Shown here piece by piece: positions 12,901 through 25,000 of a stretch of 64,000 bases of DNA. Where the stretch lies: contig CM045735.1 in the NCBI GenBank assembly GCA_024760905.1, forward strand, positions 24,630,749-24,694,748, in the 5' to 3' direction. A model generated the notes under the pieces. It saw nothing but the letters and a program-made list of their open reading frames with translations, did no database searches and was not told the origin of the DNA. This DNA is from Plotosus lineatus (Eukaryota; Chordata; Actinopteri; Siluriformes; Plotosidae). The position numbers and the translations under genes are program-made. Each line of letters starts with the position of its first letter. Within the stretch, counting starts at the first letter, position 1.

Positions 12901-15156
12901 AGCCAATCAGCTTGCGAGATTGAGTTGAGTGGGTGGGAGGCAACGGCGTCACGTGTCTAAGCCAATCAGCTTGCGAGATTGAGTTGAGTGGGCGGTCCCT
13001 GCCTGAACTGGGGAGGAGGAGCACTTCAGTCTGTCGTTTGGAAACAATGGACGCAGCCTGCCTTGGGTCCCTGCCTTCCGCTTGCTTACATGCGAGTTTC
13101 AGCACGAATTTTGAATTAATTATTTTTTTTTAATTATTATTAAAATACCGTGATGTACCAAGACCGCAATGCTCAAATCGCAACGTGGAATGACTGTACA
13201 CTATATGCACTTTGATGTTACTTTGCTTTATCTGTTCAAGTTAATGTTTTTCAATCCAAATAGCTTAGGTCCCTCATTTGGGATTCTTTTCATGATCCGG
13301 CCTCACTTTCAAATTAACCGAGTCGCCCTGATTTATGGTTTACTTTGTTATTAAAAAGAAAAAGTATTTCCCTGGGACGCATACAGACGCTCCCCGACTT
13401 ATGTTTTTAATTGGTTCTGGACGGCCGAACACAAGTTGAAAGTGAACGCAAGTTGTTACAGTGACGTATGACGCTCATACTGTATTATACATTCATAAAT
13501 ACCATTACCATATCTCATAAAACACCCCTAAATCAATTATTATAAACATAATATTGTAAAGTAATATCAAATATATCAAATAATATCAACATTCATTTCA
13601 ATTAAGTCACTTATTTATACCGAGGCACTTCACATGAAGCTTAAAACAGCCAATCAACGCTTAGAATATGTGAAGCACTCAATACCGAAAGCAGTGTACT
13701 TGCAAAAGTAGTGTACTTGCTGTGGGTTATACAGACTTCCGGTCTTTCAAGTGCACAAGGGTGCCCTTGAACTTGTTTAGAACACAACCTGCACTGATGT
13801 GAATCCCAGCAAAGCAGGGCGTTCTTTCTTTGGTGTAAGTAAGTAAGTGACCTTTATTCAAGAGATGTATACCAAGAACAAGTACAAATCGTAATGAATA
13901 TTAATATAAAAATAAGTATACAGTAGGCCCTTGACTATTTGCGGTTTTGCATTTGCGGTTTGAGTATTCAGGGACTGCCGAGCAACCGTCACGTGATTCA
14001 AACTCAGCCAATGGCTGTCCCCCTTCCTGCTGATTGGTTGAGGTGATGTAACACCCCTTTTTCCTCATTCGCGCACAAGACTTTCTCCGGAAGAAACGAC
14101 AGTTTCCTCTGAAGTCACTTCATTGCTGAAGAGTAATACTGTAATCCTTTAAACTGTTGTAAAACAGTCCACTATTAAAGTCTTTTTTTAATTATTATTC
14201 CAGTACATCACCTAAGGTAAAGGTTTAATATGTTTGTGTGTTATATTTTATTTACTGTGGTGTAGCATGTGTCTCATTGTGTTTTGTTTATCAAATTTAT
14301 TACCTTTCTTATTCTTTTATGTCCTTTTTGTTATGGCCCGTGTTTTGGGGGGGCTTTGATTTTGGCCCTGTGCCTCTCACTAACTGTTTACTTCCTGAGG
14401 GGCGTAGCTGAGCTGCTCACACACACCTGAATTCACTATTCTCATTTACTCACAATAAACAAAAGCACACTCAGCTCTGCGTCAGAGGATTAACTCACAT
14501 CAACATCACTGCTTCTTTGGTTTGTAAAGCCTCTTACTCTATCACTCTAAAACTCTATTTTGTGCTTCGGCTCCGGTTGGGGTTGGGGGGGGGGGGGGCG
14601 CGTGGCCAAGCTGCTCGTACTTAATGCAGTTAATACCTGAATTCAGTTGTGTCATGCCTAATGCAATACACTGTCTATAGAATGTGTTTAAGAAGCATAT
14701 TTTAGCGCATGTAATAGATAAATAGTATTTTACTTCCAGCTGCTCATTCGCGCATGTGACGTCATACATGGGGTTTTACTTCCGGGTAAAGAACTTGCGG
14801 ATTATCTCAATTCGCGGGAAGGCCCAGAACCGAACCCCCGCGAATGTCAAGGGCCTACTGTACACTCTTAGGATTCTGCTGAAAGATAATAAATATCTGT
14901 ATTTGTTCTGTAATTTGCGTTTTCCTTCATTGTACAACTCTCTTTGCTTTACTGAGTATGCATGGTAGATTGCGCCAATATGAGCAGATAGTTAATTCAT
15001 CTCTGTGTATGAGACTTACACCCATGCTAGTCGGCTTACACTTCTGACCAACTATATTTGCTTAGGGTTACAAAAGTCCGCAGAACAGTGTGAACACAAA
15101 GATCACAGTGACGATGTCTTAACACAAGGGTAACACGCTATATAACATATGTATAC

Positions 15157-15199
<43 letters not shown>

Positions 15200-15984
15200 T
15201 AAAACCTCCGCTGACGAACGCTTAAGCTCACGAACTTTTCGCCTCAAGAACATTAAATTTGCGAGCACATAGTCTCTGCTGACGAACTACTTTTCATGGA
15301 TCTAATCAAACCACGCTGCGGTCGAACAGCGCCACGGTGGCGACCACGAGAAGCTGACGACGCCATGGCGTCACAGTTCGTCACCCCTTTCTTTGAGTGC
15401 GGACGTGGTTTGTGTTTGATAGACATTTTGGACCATATTGAGTGTACTTTTGCTATTATGGGACCGAAAAGACCCCACCACAGGCGGAGATCATTGAAAA
15501 ACACGAGCGAGGTGTGCGTTTGTGTGACTTAGCGTCCCAGTACCAGTACGCTAAGTCTACCATTGCTCCCATCCTTAAGAACAAGGAAGCTATTAAGGGT
15601 GCGTGTGTGGCTAAGGGTGTTTCCAAACAGTAGGCGTTTCCAAACTCTCCTTCCAAACAGTAAGTCCCTCCCTCCCTCCTCCTCCTCCCACTCCATTCCA
15701 TCAAGCCATCAACTACCATCACAAAGGTAAATAAAACGACTTTATTATACAGTACAGTTTATTTCTTTAATTACAATACAATAGTACATTTATTATACAT
15801 AAAATAAGGTATATTTTTGTGTAGTTTTAAGGCTTATTTAGGGGAAAATTATGTTTTATGGGGACCTGGGAACGGATTATTCTCATTTTAATGGTTTCTT
15901 ATGGGAAATAAATGTTCGGAAGACGAACTTTTCGCCTTACACACACTTTCTGGGAACCAATTATGTTCATGAGCAGAGGTATCA

Positions 15985-16033
<49 letters not shown>

Positions 16034-16063
16034 TATACACATACACACACACAATATATATAT

Positions 16064-16094
<31 letters not shown>

Positions 16095-19000
16095 ATTTAT
16101 ATATAAAACGATATGCATATAACTGAACTGGGAAGGAGGGACACATTCAGTTTGTAGTTTGTAGTTTGTAAACAATAGATGCAGCGTCATTACGTCAGCG
16201 TACTACGTAGGTACGTCTAAACTCAAAATTTGACTTTTTCTTGAAAAAAAAAAAAAAAACGTAAAACGGATGAACGCAAGTTGGGGAGCGTCTGTACGTG
16301 TTTGTATTTTGGGGGTCTGGAACACAGAGGTTCATTATTATGGGAAAATTCACCTTGCTATTGAAGCATGTGTCTTGATGAATAAATTATATTTCTCAAT
16401 GCATTTCCTTTGACATAAAATGATTCTTATTAAACTATTTTAACAGAACATTAAATTGCTTTAATATTTACTTATTTATTATTATCGTACGTCACTGTCT
16501 CACAATAGATTGAAATATCCATGAAAATTTGGTGTCTGATGTTAAGACTTTGAACATCATTCATTTTGACTGATTTAGGCCGAAGATGTGCAGTAACACT
16601 GGCTGTGGGGATGCTTGTCTTCAACAGTGACAGGGAAGTTGATCAGAGTTGTTGAGAACACTGATAGAACCAGATAGAGGGCGATCTTAGGAAAATAACG
16701 TTTTAAGATTTGTAAAAGAATTGAGTCTGGAGTGGAGGTTCACCAACCAGCAAGACAAGGACCATAAAGATATAGAAAGAGCTACAATGAAATTGTTTGA
16801 ATCAAAGATTCTCAACTGGATTTTGAGCTGTGGTGAGAGAAATTGCTGTTCACAGAGGCTCTCCATCCAATCTGACCAAGCATGAGCTATTTTTCAAAGC
16901 AGAATGGGCAAATATTTAAAGTCGCGAAATGTACAAAGCTGCTAGAGGTATACTGTAATTGCAGTGAAAGATAGCTCTACAGACTTTGGGGCATGCCCCA
17001 CTTTTCAGATCTTTTTTTTTTTTTTTGAAAAACATGTACAATTTTCCTTTCTCTACACACAAATATTTGCCACTTGTGTTGGTCGATAACAAATGTACAG
17101 TCGGCCCCCTACTTACGAAATTAATCGTTTCCAGTGCCTTTTTCATAACGCGGGAGTTTTGTCAGTAGGGGGTCGCATTTTATATGTTAATCGCCTGATT
17201 CATTCCAAGGCTCCAAAACTACCCCATACACCCTTCAAAAATGATAAAAGTACACCAATTTTGTATGAAATGTGTTAAAAGTAAAAGAAAATTATTTATT
17301 AAACAAATCAAACATTTTATTAACATATTAAACCATTTTATTAACATATTTATTAATTAAACCATTATTAAACATTTTTTGTTAACACACACACACACAC
17401 ACACGTCTCTATCTCTCCATCGCTCTCTCGCTCGCTCTCTCTCACACACACACACAATACAGCATGCATTAAATGTGTATTGTATACACATTAAATATTT
17501 ATTTTGGAGTTGCGGGCCAGACCCACAAGCAGGACGCCATTTTAAGACGTGGAATTCAAAGCGCATTCCCTGCTTGACAGATCGGAGGTCCAAACTCAAC
17601 TTTAACTTGATTCCTTGAGGGATCGGAGGTCCACATTTATTTAACATTTACTGAATTAAACAACTTAAAAAACTAAACTAAAACTTTGTCTCTCACACAA
17701 CAAAACTTTGGAAAATATTTTTCGTAACCCGGGAGTTTAGTACCCAGGGGGTTTCGTAAATCGGGGGCCGACTGTATTTTGTTCAGATTTTATATCTGTG
17801 GTTGTGACATGACAACGTGGAAAAAGTCACGAGAATGGAATACTTTTCCATGCTAATGTATTTGTAGAAATATTGTCAATATTATTATTACCATCAATAG
17901 CACTACTATTACATAGTAACAGTAGGTTATATAACTCACCTAGGATCTGAACCTTTGCTGAATCATACTCTCTGCACATCTCCCTAACAGCGATTTTTGT
18001 GCAGTGAATGCACTTGCTGTTTCCCTTCTTCACGTCTTTAAACCAGGCATGCTCATCTGGGTGATGGTACTTTATGTGTATAATTAAAAGTCCAGGCTCA
18101 AATGGGGAACCCTGTTTTTGCTTTGTTTTTATTCTTCCACTTCCTTTTCTGTAAATAAAACATGGTGCATATCCTAAACCAAGGAGCATTTGTAAGACGT
18201 ATATCGCACCCAAGTACAGATCACCACAGAGACAAGCACACATTGAGCTGCAAGAGGAGCTACATTGTATTTAAAAGACAAAAACATGTTTGTTTTTCTC
18301 CCCCATAACTCCCAATTCAAAGGGCACACATTTAAAAATTTAAAGTCTACACATTCAATACAAAAAAAAAAAAACCCACAAAGAAAACAAAACCACCTTT
18401 TTCAAACTCCTAGATTTTTTGCTCAACCTGCACTAGAATATGGAGAGTGACCTGATAAAAAGTTACAAAAATTTTGTTCAATTAAAAAAAAACTTTACAG
18501 TCTTCTTTTTGCAATACAACACGTACACACCTCAAGAGTGTTTCTTCCTTTCTTTTCCGTTCGGCTGTTCCCTTTTTTATCAGGGGTCGCCACAGCGAAT
18601 CATCGCATGTTTGATTTGGCATAAGTTTTTACGTCGGGTGCCCTTCCTGACACAACCCTTTAGGGTCAAGGGGCAGAAACACGCTGATGGCTTTGTAGCC
18701 TACTCTTTGCGAAAGTCAGCAATGGTTTTTACATGCCTCTCACCATAGACAGTGAGAGACATGGCCCACCTTTGATAACCCCGTTAGCTGCACTGGGGGG
18801 GACCGTGACAACCTTGTGGAGTGGGATTCAAACCACCAACCTTAGGATCAGCGATCCAGCACCCTATACCACCAGGCCACCACTGCCCTTCTTCCAATTT
18901 GCATAAAACTTCACGCGTCTATTCTAGGGAAACTCCAGTTGAAAAGTCAACAATGTTGTTGTGATTGCTTAAAGTGGCCGAGGCCCATTACACTTGCAAC

Positions 19001-22000
19001 ATATAGAATTCACCAGTTGATTCAAATGAATACACTAAAATTTATAGGATAGCCAGACAATGCTTCATTGACCACAAAAACCAAAAATACATTTACACAA
19101 CCAGGTCATCGAAAGGGACCTGTGCAGATGAGCTTAAACCCCATTCAATACCTGTCGTCCTACAGTTAAACCTGAAACTGGTGTGATTTCTTCCACGACC
19201 TAGTTCAGTCAGTTTTCATGAATTTAAAGTAACTTAAGTTCCTAGAGAACATGCAAGTAGTGTTTTGTAAATGTACTGTGAGGATTGAGCTGTGCAAATG
19301 TACCTGTAGATGAGGTGGAGCGATTGGTGGAGGCATAGCACCAGGTGGAGGAATTGCTGACAGACTTGGATCAAAAGGTGGGCGTCCAAAAGGAGGTCTG
19401 GGGGGGGGTGGGGGTCCCCTCATAAGCGCAAACGGAGGTGGTGGTGGTCTCAAAAGTGGGGGAGGACCTCGCATCACTGTGCTTGGAGGAGGTGCTGGGC
19501 TGGGAAATCGTAAGGCCTGTTGCAGGGTCATTCTGGGGAAAGAAAGGAAAAAGATATTCACAGTAGTCTTTCGGGCTGCGCTATATAATTAAAACTCATT
19601 CAAATACACGTGACAGCACATATTCCAAAGAAATAAAAAAAAATTAATAAACAAATAATCTTTAATATTGGTTAAGTGCTTCTCTTCTCCTTTTCCTTTC
19701 GGCTGTTCCCTTCAGGGGTCGCCACCGCAAACCATCCGCCTCCATCTAACCCTGTCCTCTACATCTTCTCTTACTCCAATGAACCTCATGTCCTCCTTCA
19801 CCACAACCATAAATCTACTTCCAGCTCTGCCTCCTGCCTTTTTCTCAGCACCACTGTTTCTAAGCCATACAACATCGCTGGCCTCACCACCGTCTTGTAC
19901 ACTTTTCCTTTCATTCTTGCTGACACTCTCCTATCGCACATCACACCGGACACTTTTCTCCAACCATTCCAGCCTGCCTGCACATGCTTCTTCACCTCTT
20001 TTCCACACTCTCCATTGCTCTGGACTGTTGAGCCTAAGTACTTAAAAATCCTCCACCTTCGTTATCTCTGCTCCCTGTAACATCACCGTTCCTCCTGAGT
20101 CCTTCTCATTCACACAAATGTATTCTGATTTTCTGAGGCTAACCTTCATTCCTCTCCTTTCCAGGGCATACCTCCACCTCTCTAGATTTTCCTCCACTTG
20201 TTCTCTGCTCTCACTACAGATCACAATGTCATCTGCAAACATCATAGTCCATGGAGATTCTTGCTTAACCTTGTCCGTCAGCCTGTCCATCACCATCGCA
20301 AACAAGAAGGGGCTCAGAGCTGATCCTTGATGCAGTCCCACCTCCACCTTGAATTCGTTGGTCACGCCAACAGCACACCTCACCACTGTCTTACATCTCT
20401 CATACATGTCCTGCACCACTCTAACATACTTCTCTGCCATTCCAGGCTTCCTCATGCAATACTACAGTTCTTCTCTTGGCACCCTGTCATATGCTTTCTC
20501 CAGATCCACAAAGACACAATGCAGTTCCTCCTGACCTTCTCTGTACTTCTCTATTAACATCCTCAAAGCAAACATTGCATCTGTGGTGCTCTTTCTTGGC
20601 ATGAAACCAAACTGATGCTCACAAATGCTGACCTCTGCCCTTAGTCTAGCTTCCACTATTCTTTCCCATAGCTTCATTGTATGGCTCATCAACTTAGACC
20701 CAACAGGAACAGTGAGGTTACAGGGAGCAGAGATAAGGAAGGTGGAGGATTTTAAGTACTGAGGCTCAACAAGCTAGAGCAGTGGTTCTTAACCTTGTTG
20801 GCGGTACTGAACCCCACCAGTTTCATATGCTTACTCACCGAACCCTTTATTGGAAAATAAAATGTGGTTTTTTGTTTTTTTTTTTTCAAATTCAAGACAC
20901 TGGTATATGTTTTTACTGGGGCACAAAATGAACTGTGCATTAACGTCACTGTGTTCAAAGAACAAAACCAATACAATGCATGAACTACTCCATCACAACT
21001 ACATTTTTATGTGAGGTGCACATCTGAGTGCATGCACGCGTGCCTGTATGTGTGTATTTATGTTTTATTTACATATTATGCATTATTTTTGAATGTTTAA
21101 TTGTTATTATAAGCATTTATAGCATTGGATATGTATTTATTGATAAGATATACACATACATGTACGTATACGTCAGTCAGCACAGGGTTGATCCTACTTT
21201 GCAAATCATGCAGATAGGACGCTGACGAGCATCACGTTCCGTTACATACGTGAATCCATGTTGTACATATTTGTCCGACCACTTTCTTTTTTTGCTCAAG
21301 AGTATGGATTAAAACATCAAGCCAATCTTGATGCCATCAATACCATCCTGACGGTCACAGTTCGACTACTGAGCACAGATTGGCCAGTGATCACCTGCAG
21401 CTAGTGATGGTCAAGCGGGGGGTGTCATCATGAATATAAGTCGGGTGTTTGTCTTGACCTCTGCCGAACCCGTGAGACTGACTCACCGAATCCCTAGGGT
21501 TCGATCGAACCACTGATCTAGAGCAATGGAGAGTGTTGAAAAGAGGTGAAGAAGCGTGTGCAGGCAGGCTGGAATGGTTGGAGAAAAGTGTCTGGTGTGA
21601 TGTGCGATAGGAGAGTGTCAGCAAGAATGAAAGGAAAAGTGTACAAGACGGTGTTGAGGCCAGCAATGTTGTATGGTTTAGAAACAGTGGCACTGAGGAA
21701 AAGACAGGAGGCAAAGCTGGAGGCAGCAGAGATGAAAATGTTGAGGTTCTCTTTGGGAGTAATGAGGATGGATAGAATCAGGAATGAGCACATCAGAGGG
21801 ACAGCACATGGAAGAGGTTTTGGAGACAAAGTCAGAGAGGCTAGACTGAGATGGTTTGGACATGTACAGAGGCGGGAGTATATCGGTAGTAGGATGCTGA
21901 GGTTGGAACTACCGAGCAGAAGGCCTAGAGGAAGACCAAAGAGACGATTCATGGATGCAGTGAAGGAGGCCATGAAGGTCGTTGGTGCAAGAGAAGAAGA

Positions 22001-25000
22001 TGCAGAGGATAGGGTGAGATGGAGGCAGATGATTCGCTGTGGCGACCCCTGAAGGGAACAGCCAAAAGAAAAAGAAGACGACAGTCGGCCCTCTTCTTAC
22101 GAAATTAATCTGTTCCAGCACCTTTTTCAGAACCCGGAGTTCTCGTAAGTAGAGGCATATTTTACATGTAAAACACGTGATTCATTCTAAGGCTCAAAAG
22201 ACTACCCTTTAAAAATTATAAATAGCATACCTTTTACGGTACTTACTTCGTGTTGACCATGTCTTCTAAGCAGAGTTATAATCTTACAATGCCCATGGCA
22301 CTGGGAATCACACGTGTGTGTATGTGTGCGCGCGGGCACATGCGTATGTTGATCATATCTTCTTAGCAGAGTTATAATCTTACAATGACAATGGCACCGG
22401 TGATCAAGTGCACGCGTGCATGTGTGCGCGTGTGTGTGCACGTGCTCTTGTGTTGACCATAATCTTACAAATGTTTATGGAAGGTTAAAAGTCTGAGCCA
22501 TAAAATACAGTTGGAATGACACACAAACATGAACAAAGTTGAAATGACGGCGTCATTCCTTCCTAGCCAATAGGAGGCCAGCGGGGCGGGATGTTGAGAG
22601 ATAGCCAATGAGAGAGCAACTTGCGCATTGTTTGAATGGCATGTTTGGCGCTTTTCGTAACAAGAGGTTGAAAATTTAGGAAAATGTTTTTCGTAACATG
22701 GATTTTTTATACTCGGAGGCTTTTGTAAGTACAGTAGGCCCTTGACATTCGCAAGGGTACGGTTCTGAGCCCTCCCGCGAATCGAGATAATCCGTGAGTT
22801 CTGACCGCGGAAGTAAAACCCCATGTATGACGTCACATGCACGAATGAGCAGCCGGCAGTAAAATACTATGTACCTATTACATGCGCTAAAATATGCTTC
22901 TTAAACACATTCTACAGACAGTCTTACTCATTAATACAGTATTAATATAGTAAAATGTAGTCATGATTAAGAAAAACTTTAATTTTGTACTGTGATATTT
23001 AGTAATAAAATATATAAACATTATCCAGCATATACTGTTGTAAAGCACTCTTTTTAAAGTCTTTCGATTATTATTCCAGTACAGTACCTCAGTTAATTCT
23101 TAGAATGTTTGTGCGTGAGATTTTATGTCCTGTAGCATGTTTAACAAATGATACCAAAAGGATAAACTTTATTATGCGTCATGTCTTTTTACATTGAACT
23201 TGGAGTGACGTCTCGGAGTGACGTGTCCAAGATGGCACTGCCTAAAGGGCAACCTCATGGAGTTTTCAGAGTCAAACTGTCTTTGTTCGTTTTAATTTGT
23301 CTTATTTGTTTGTTTATGGTTTGCACTATGCTCGTCTATGATCGGTCGACCCTACTACAGCATGAACAGCTTCAGCTTCGGGCAATAACATATCTTGAAC
23401 AGCTATGCTATGCCCAGGCAGAGTTTTGAGATTTTCCAGCGCTTGGTTAGCATGCCCGGTTTGGAGCTCAATGCTAGCGGTTAGTGGCTAGGCCCAGGTG
23501 GAGCTCAGAGAGGCTTGGTTAGCACTTCCGGCCATACTACGTACTTGAAAATGTTCATTCACTTCGAAAAAAGATGGACGAGCTTCATGCTCAGATTGCA
23601 GCGCAGAGGGATCTACAGGACTGTGTTTCTGTGAAACATGGCTTGAGAAGAGTACACCCGATAAGGCAATTATACCAGCCGGCTACACGGCCTTCATCCC
23701 CTGCTATTCCAAGCGCCGGAGTCGTCGTTCGGCCCCTTGCCGCCTTGGCTTCTTTGTTAGCTGGGATGCGGCTAGCAGAGCTAGTATGCTATGGAGCCGC
23801 ATCCCGGCGAACAAGCCAAGTTGAGCGTGCTTAGTTATAACTTAGCAGTGTATAACTAAGCAGAGCTGACATACAATGGTAGGCAGCGAGCCGCATCCCA
23901 GCTATCCCAGTCTGGCCGGAAGTTCGAACCAAGCCTCTCATAGCTCTGGGCTCACCCGGTAGCCGCTAACCAACTGCTAGCTAACCGCTAGCATGGAGCT
24001 CCGTAGCATAGAATAGATACAAGATAGAAGATTATTGCATGCTTAGTTGCCCAAAGCTGCTCATAGACGAGCATAGTGCAAAACATGAACAAATAAATAA
24101 AACAAATTAAGACGAACAAAGAAACAATTTGACTCCGAGAACTCCGCGACGTCGCCCTCTGGGCAGCGCCATCTTGGACACTTTACTCCAACTTCAATGT
24201 AAAAGGACATGAAGAGTACTGTTAAACATACTACAGAACATAAAATCTCACGCATGAATATGAACTTAAAAGATTTTAATACAACAGTTCAGAGAAAGGA
24301 GAAAGTCTTATTTCTTCAGAAGAGACATCTAGCGTACACAGTGTTTGAGTGGTATAATAGAGCTTAACTGGTAATTAAAACACAGAAAAAAAAGAGGCTC
24401 ATTGACAACTTGTGCACGAATGAGGAAAAAGGGGCGGGACATCAGCTCAATCAATCAGCAGAAAGGAGGACTGCCACTGGCTGAATTTGAATCACGTGCC
24501 GGTTGCTGAGCAGACCGTGTGTACTCAAACCGCGAGTGAAAAACCGCGAATAGTCAAGGGCCTACTGTAGAGGGCTGACTGTATTCATAAATGTTATTAA
24601 TATTCACAAACTTATAAAACTGAAATAGTACCATAAAAGAAATATATACCACAAAATTTTATACACACATCCCTCGATCTAACAGACAACTTGGGGGGGG
24701 GGGGGGGGGTCCAGTTTTGCTGATTGTCTGTAGCTTCCTGGAATGGTTCGGAAGTGGGTAATAATTTCGTTATGGAAAAATGCAACACATGCATATACAC
24801 AACCACATAGTCCATAAGTGGGCGCGTGCGGCTCTTTGCCTGGTTTCATGCAGCCCTTATGTTCATATCGAAAGTTTTGTTTGTGGTTTTTTTAATGTGC
24901 GTGTTCACTTCGCCAGAGTTCAATGTGGTATTTTCATCAAATGCCCATGAGGTGAAAGCACAAACAGGATTGCAAAAAATTTGGCACGCTATACAAGTTG

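Larger units (their letters stand above)
13384..16294 (+). mobile_element. Tigger-like element, family A (CAGACGCTCCCCGACTTACG), copy 1, with nested insertions
   Basis: It is flanked by TA; the left end is CAGACGCTCCCCGACTTATG and the right end is CGCAAGTTGGGGAGCGTCTG. Two other complete elements lie inside it: family B (13,921-14,860) and family C (15,197-15,987), each with its own TA pair. The host is therefore older than both. Removing them leaves about 1.2 kb. Copies 2 and 3 are at 27,472 and 63,131. Confidence 0.85.
22082..24581 (+). mobile_element. Tigger-like element, family F, copy 1, carrying a nested family B element
   Basis: The left end CAGTCGGCCCTCTTCTTACG and right end GTAGAGGGCTGACTG (followed by TA) enclose family B copy 2 at 22,732-24,567. 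The left flank is the 3' end of the LINE and lacks a TA. CA/TG-rich stretches lie at 22,310-22,450. Confidence 0.8.

Noticed and set aside
15851..16190. Frames rich in Ile-Tyr and His-Thr
   Set aside because: They are translations of the TA/AC microsatellite.
19502..19531. ATG in exon 2 as the tcerg1 start
   Set aside because: Exon 1 with MAE joins in phase, and the residue aligns with an internal Met of human TCERG1.
19672..22076. Twin-priming inversion of a single LINE insertion
   Set aside because: Both halves keep their own 3' tail, whereas twin priming would leave only one.
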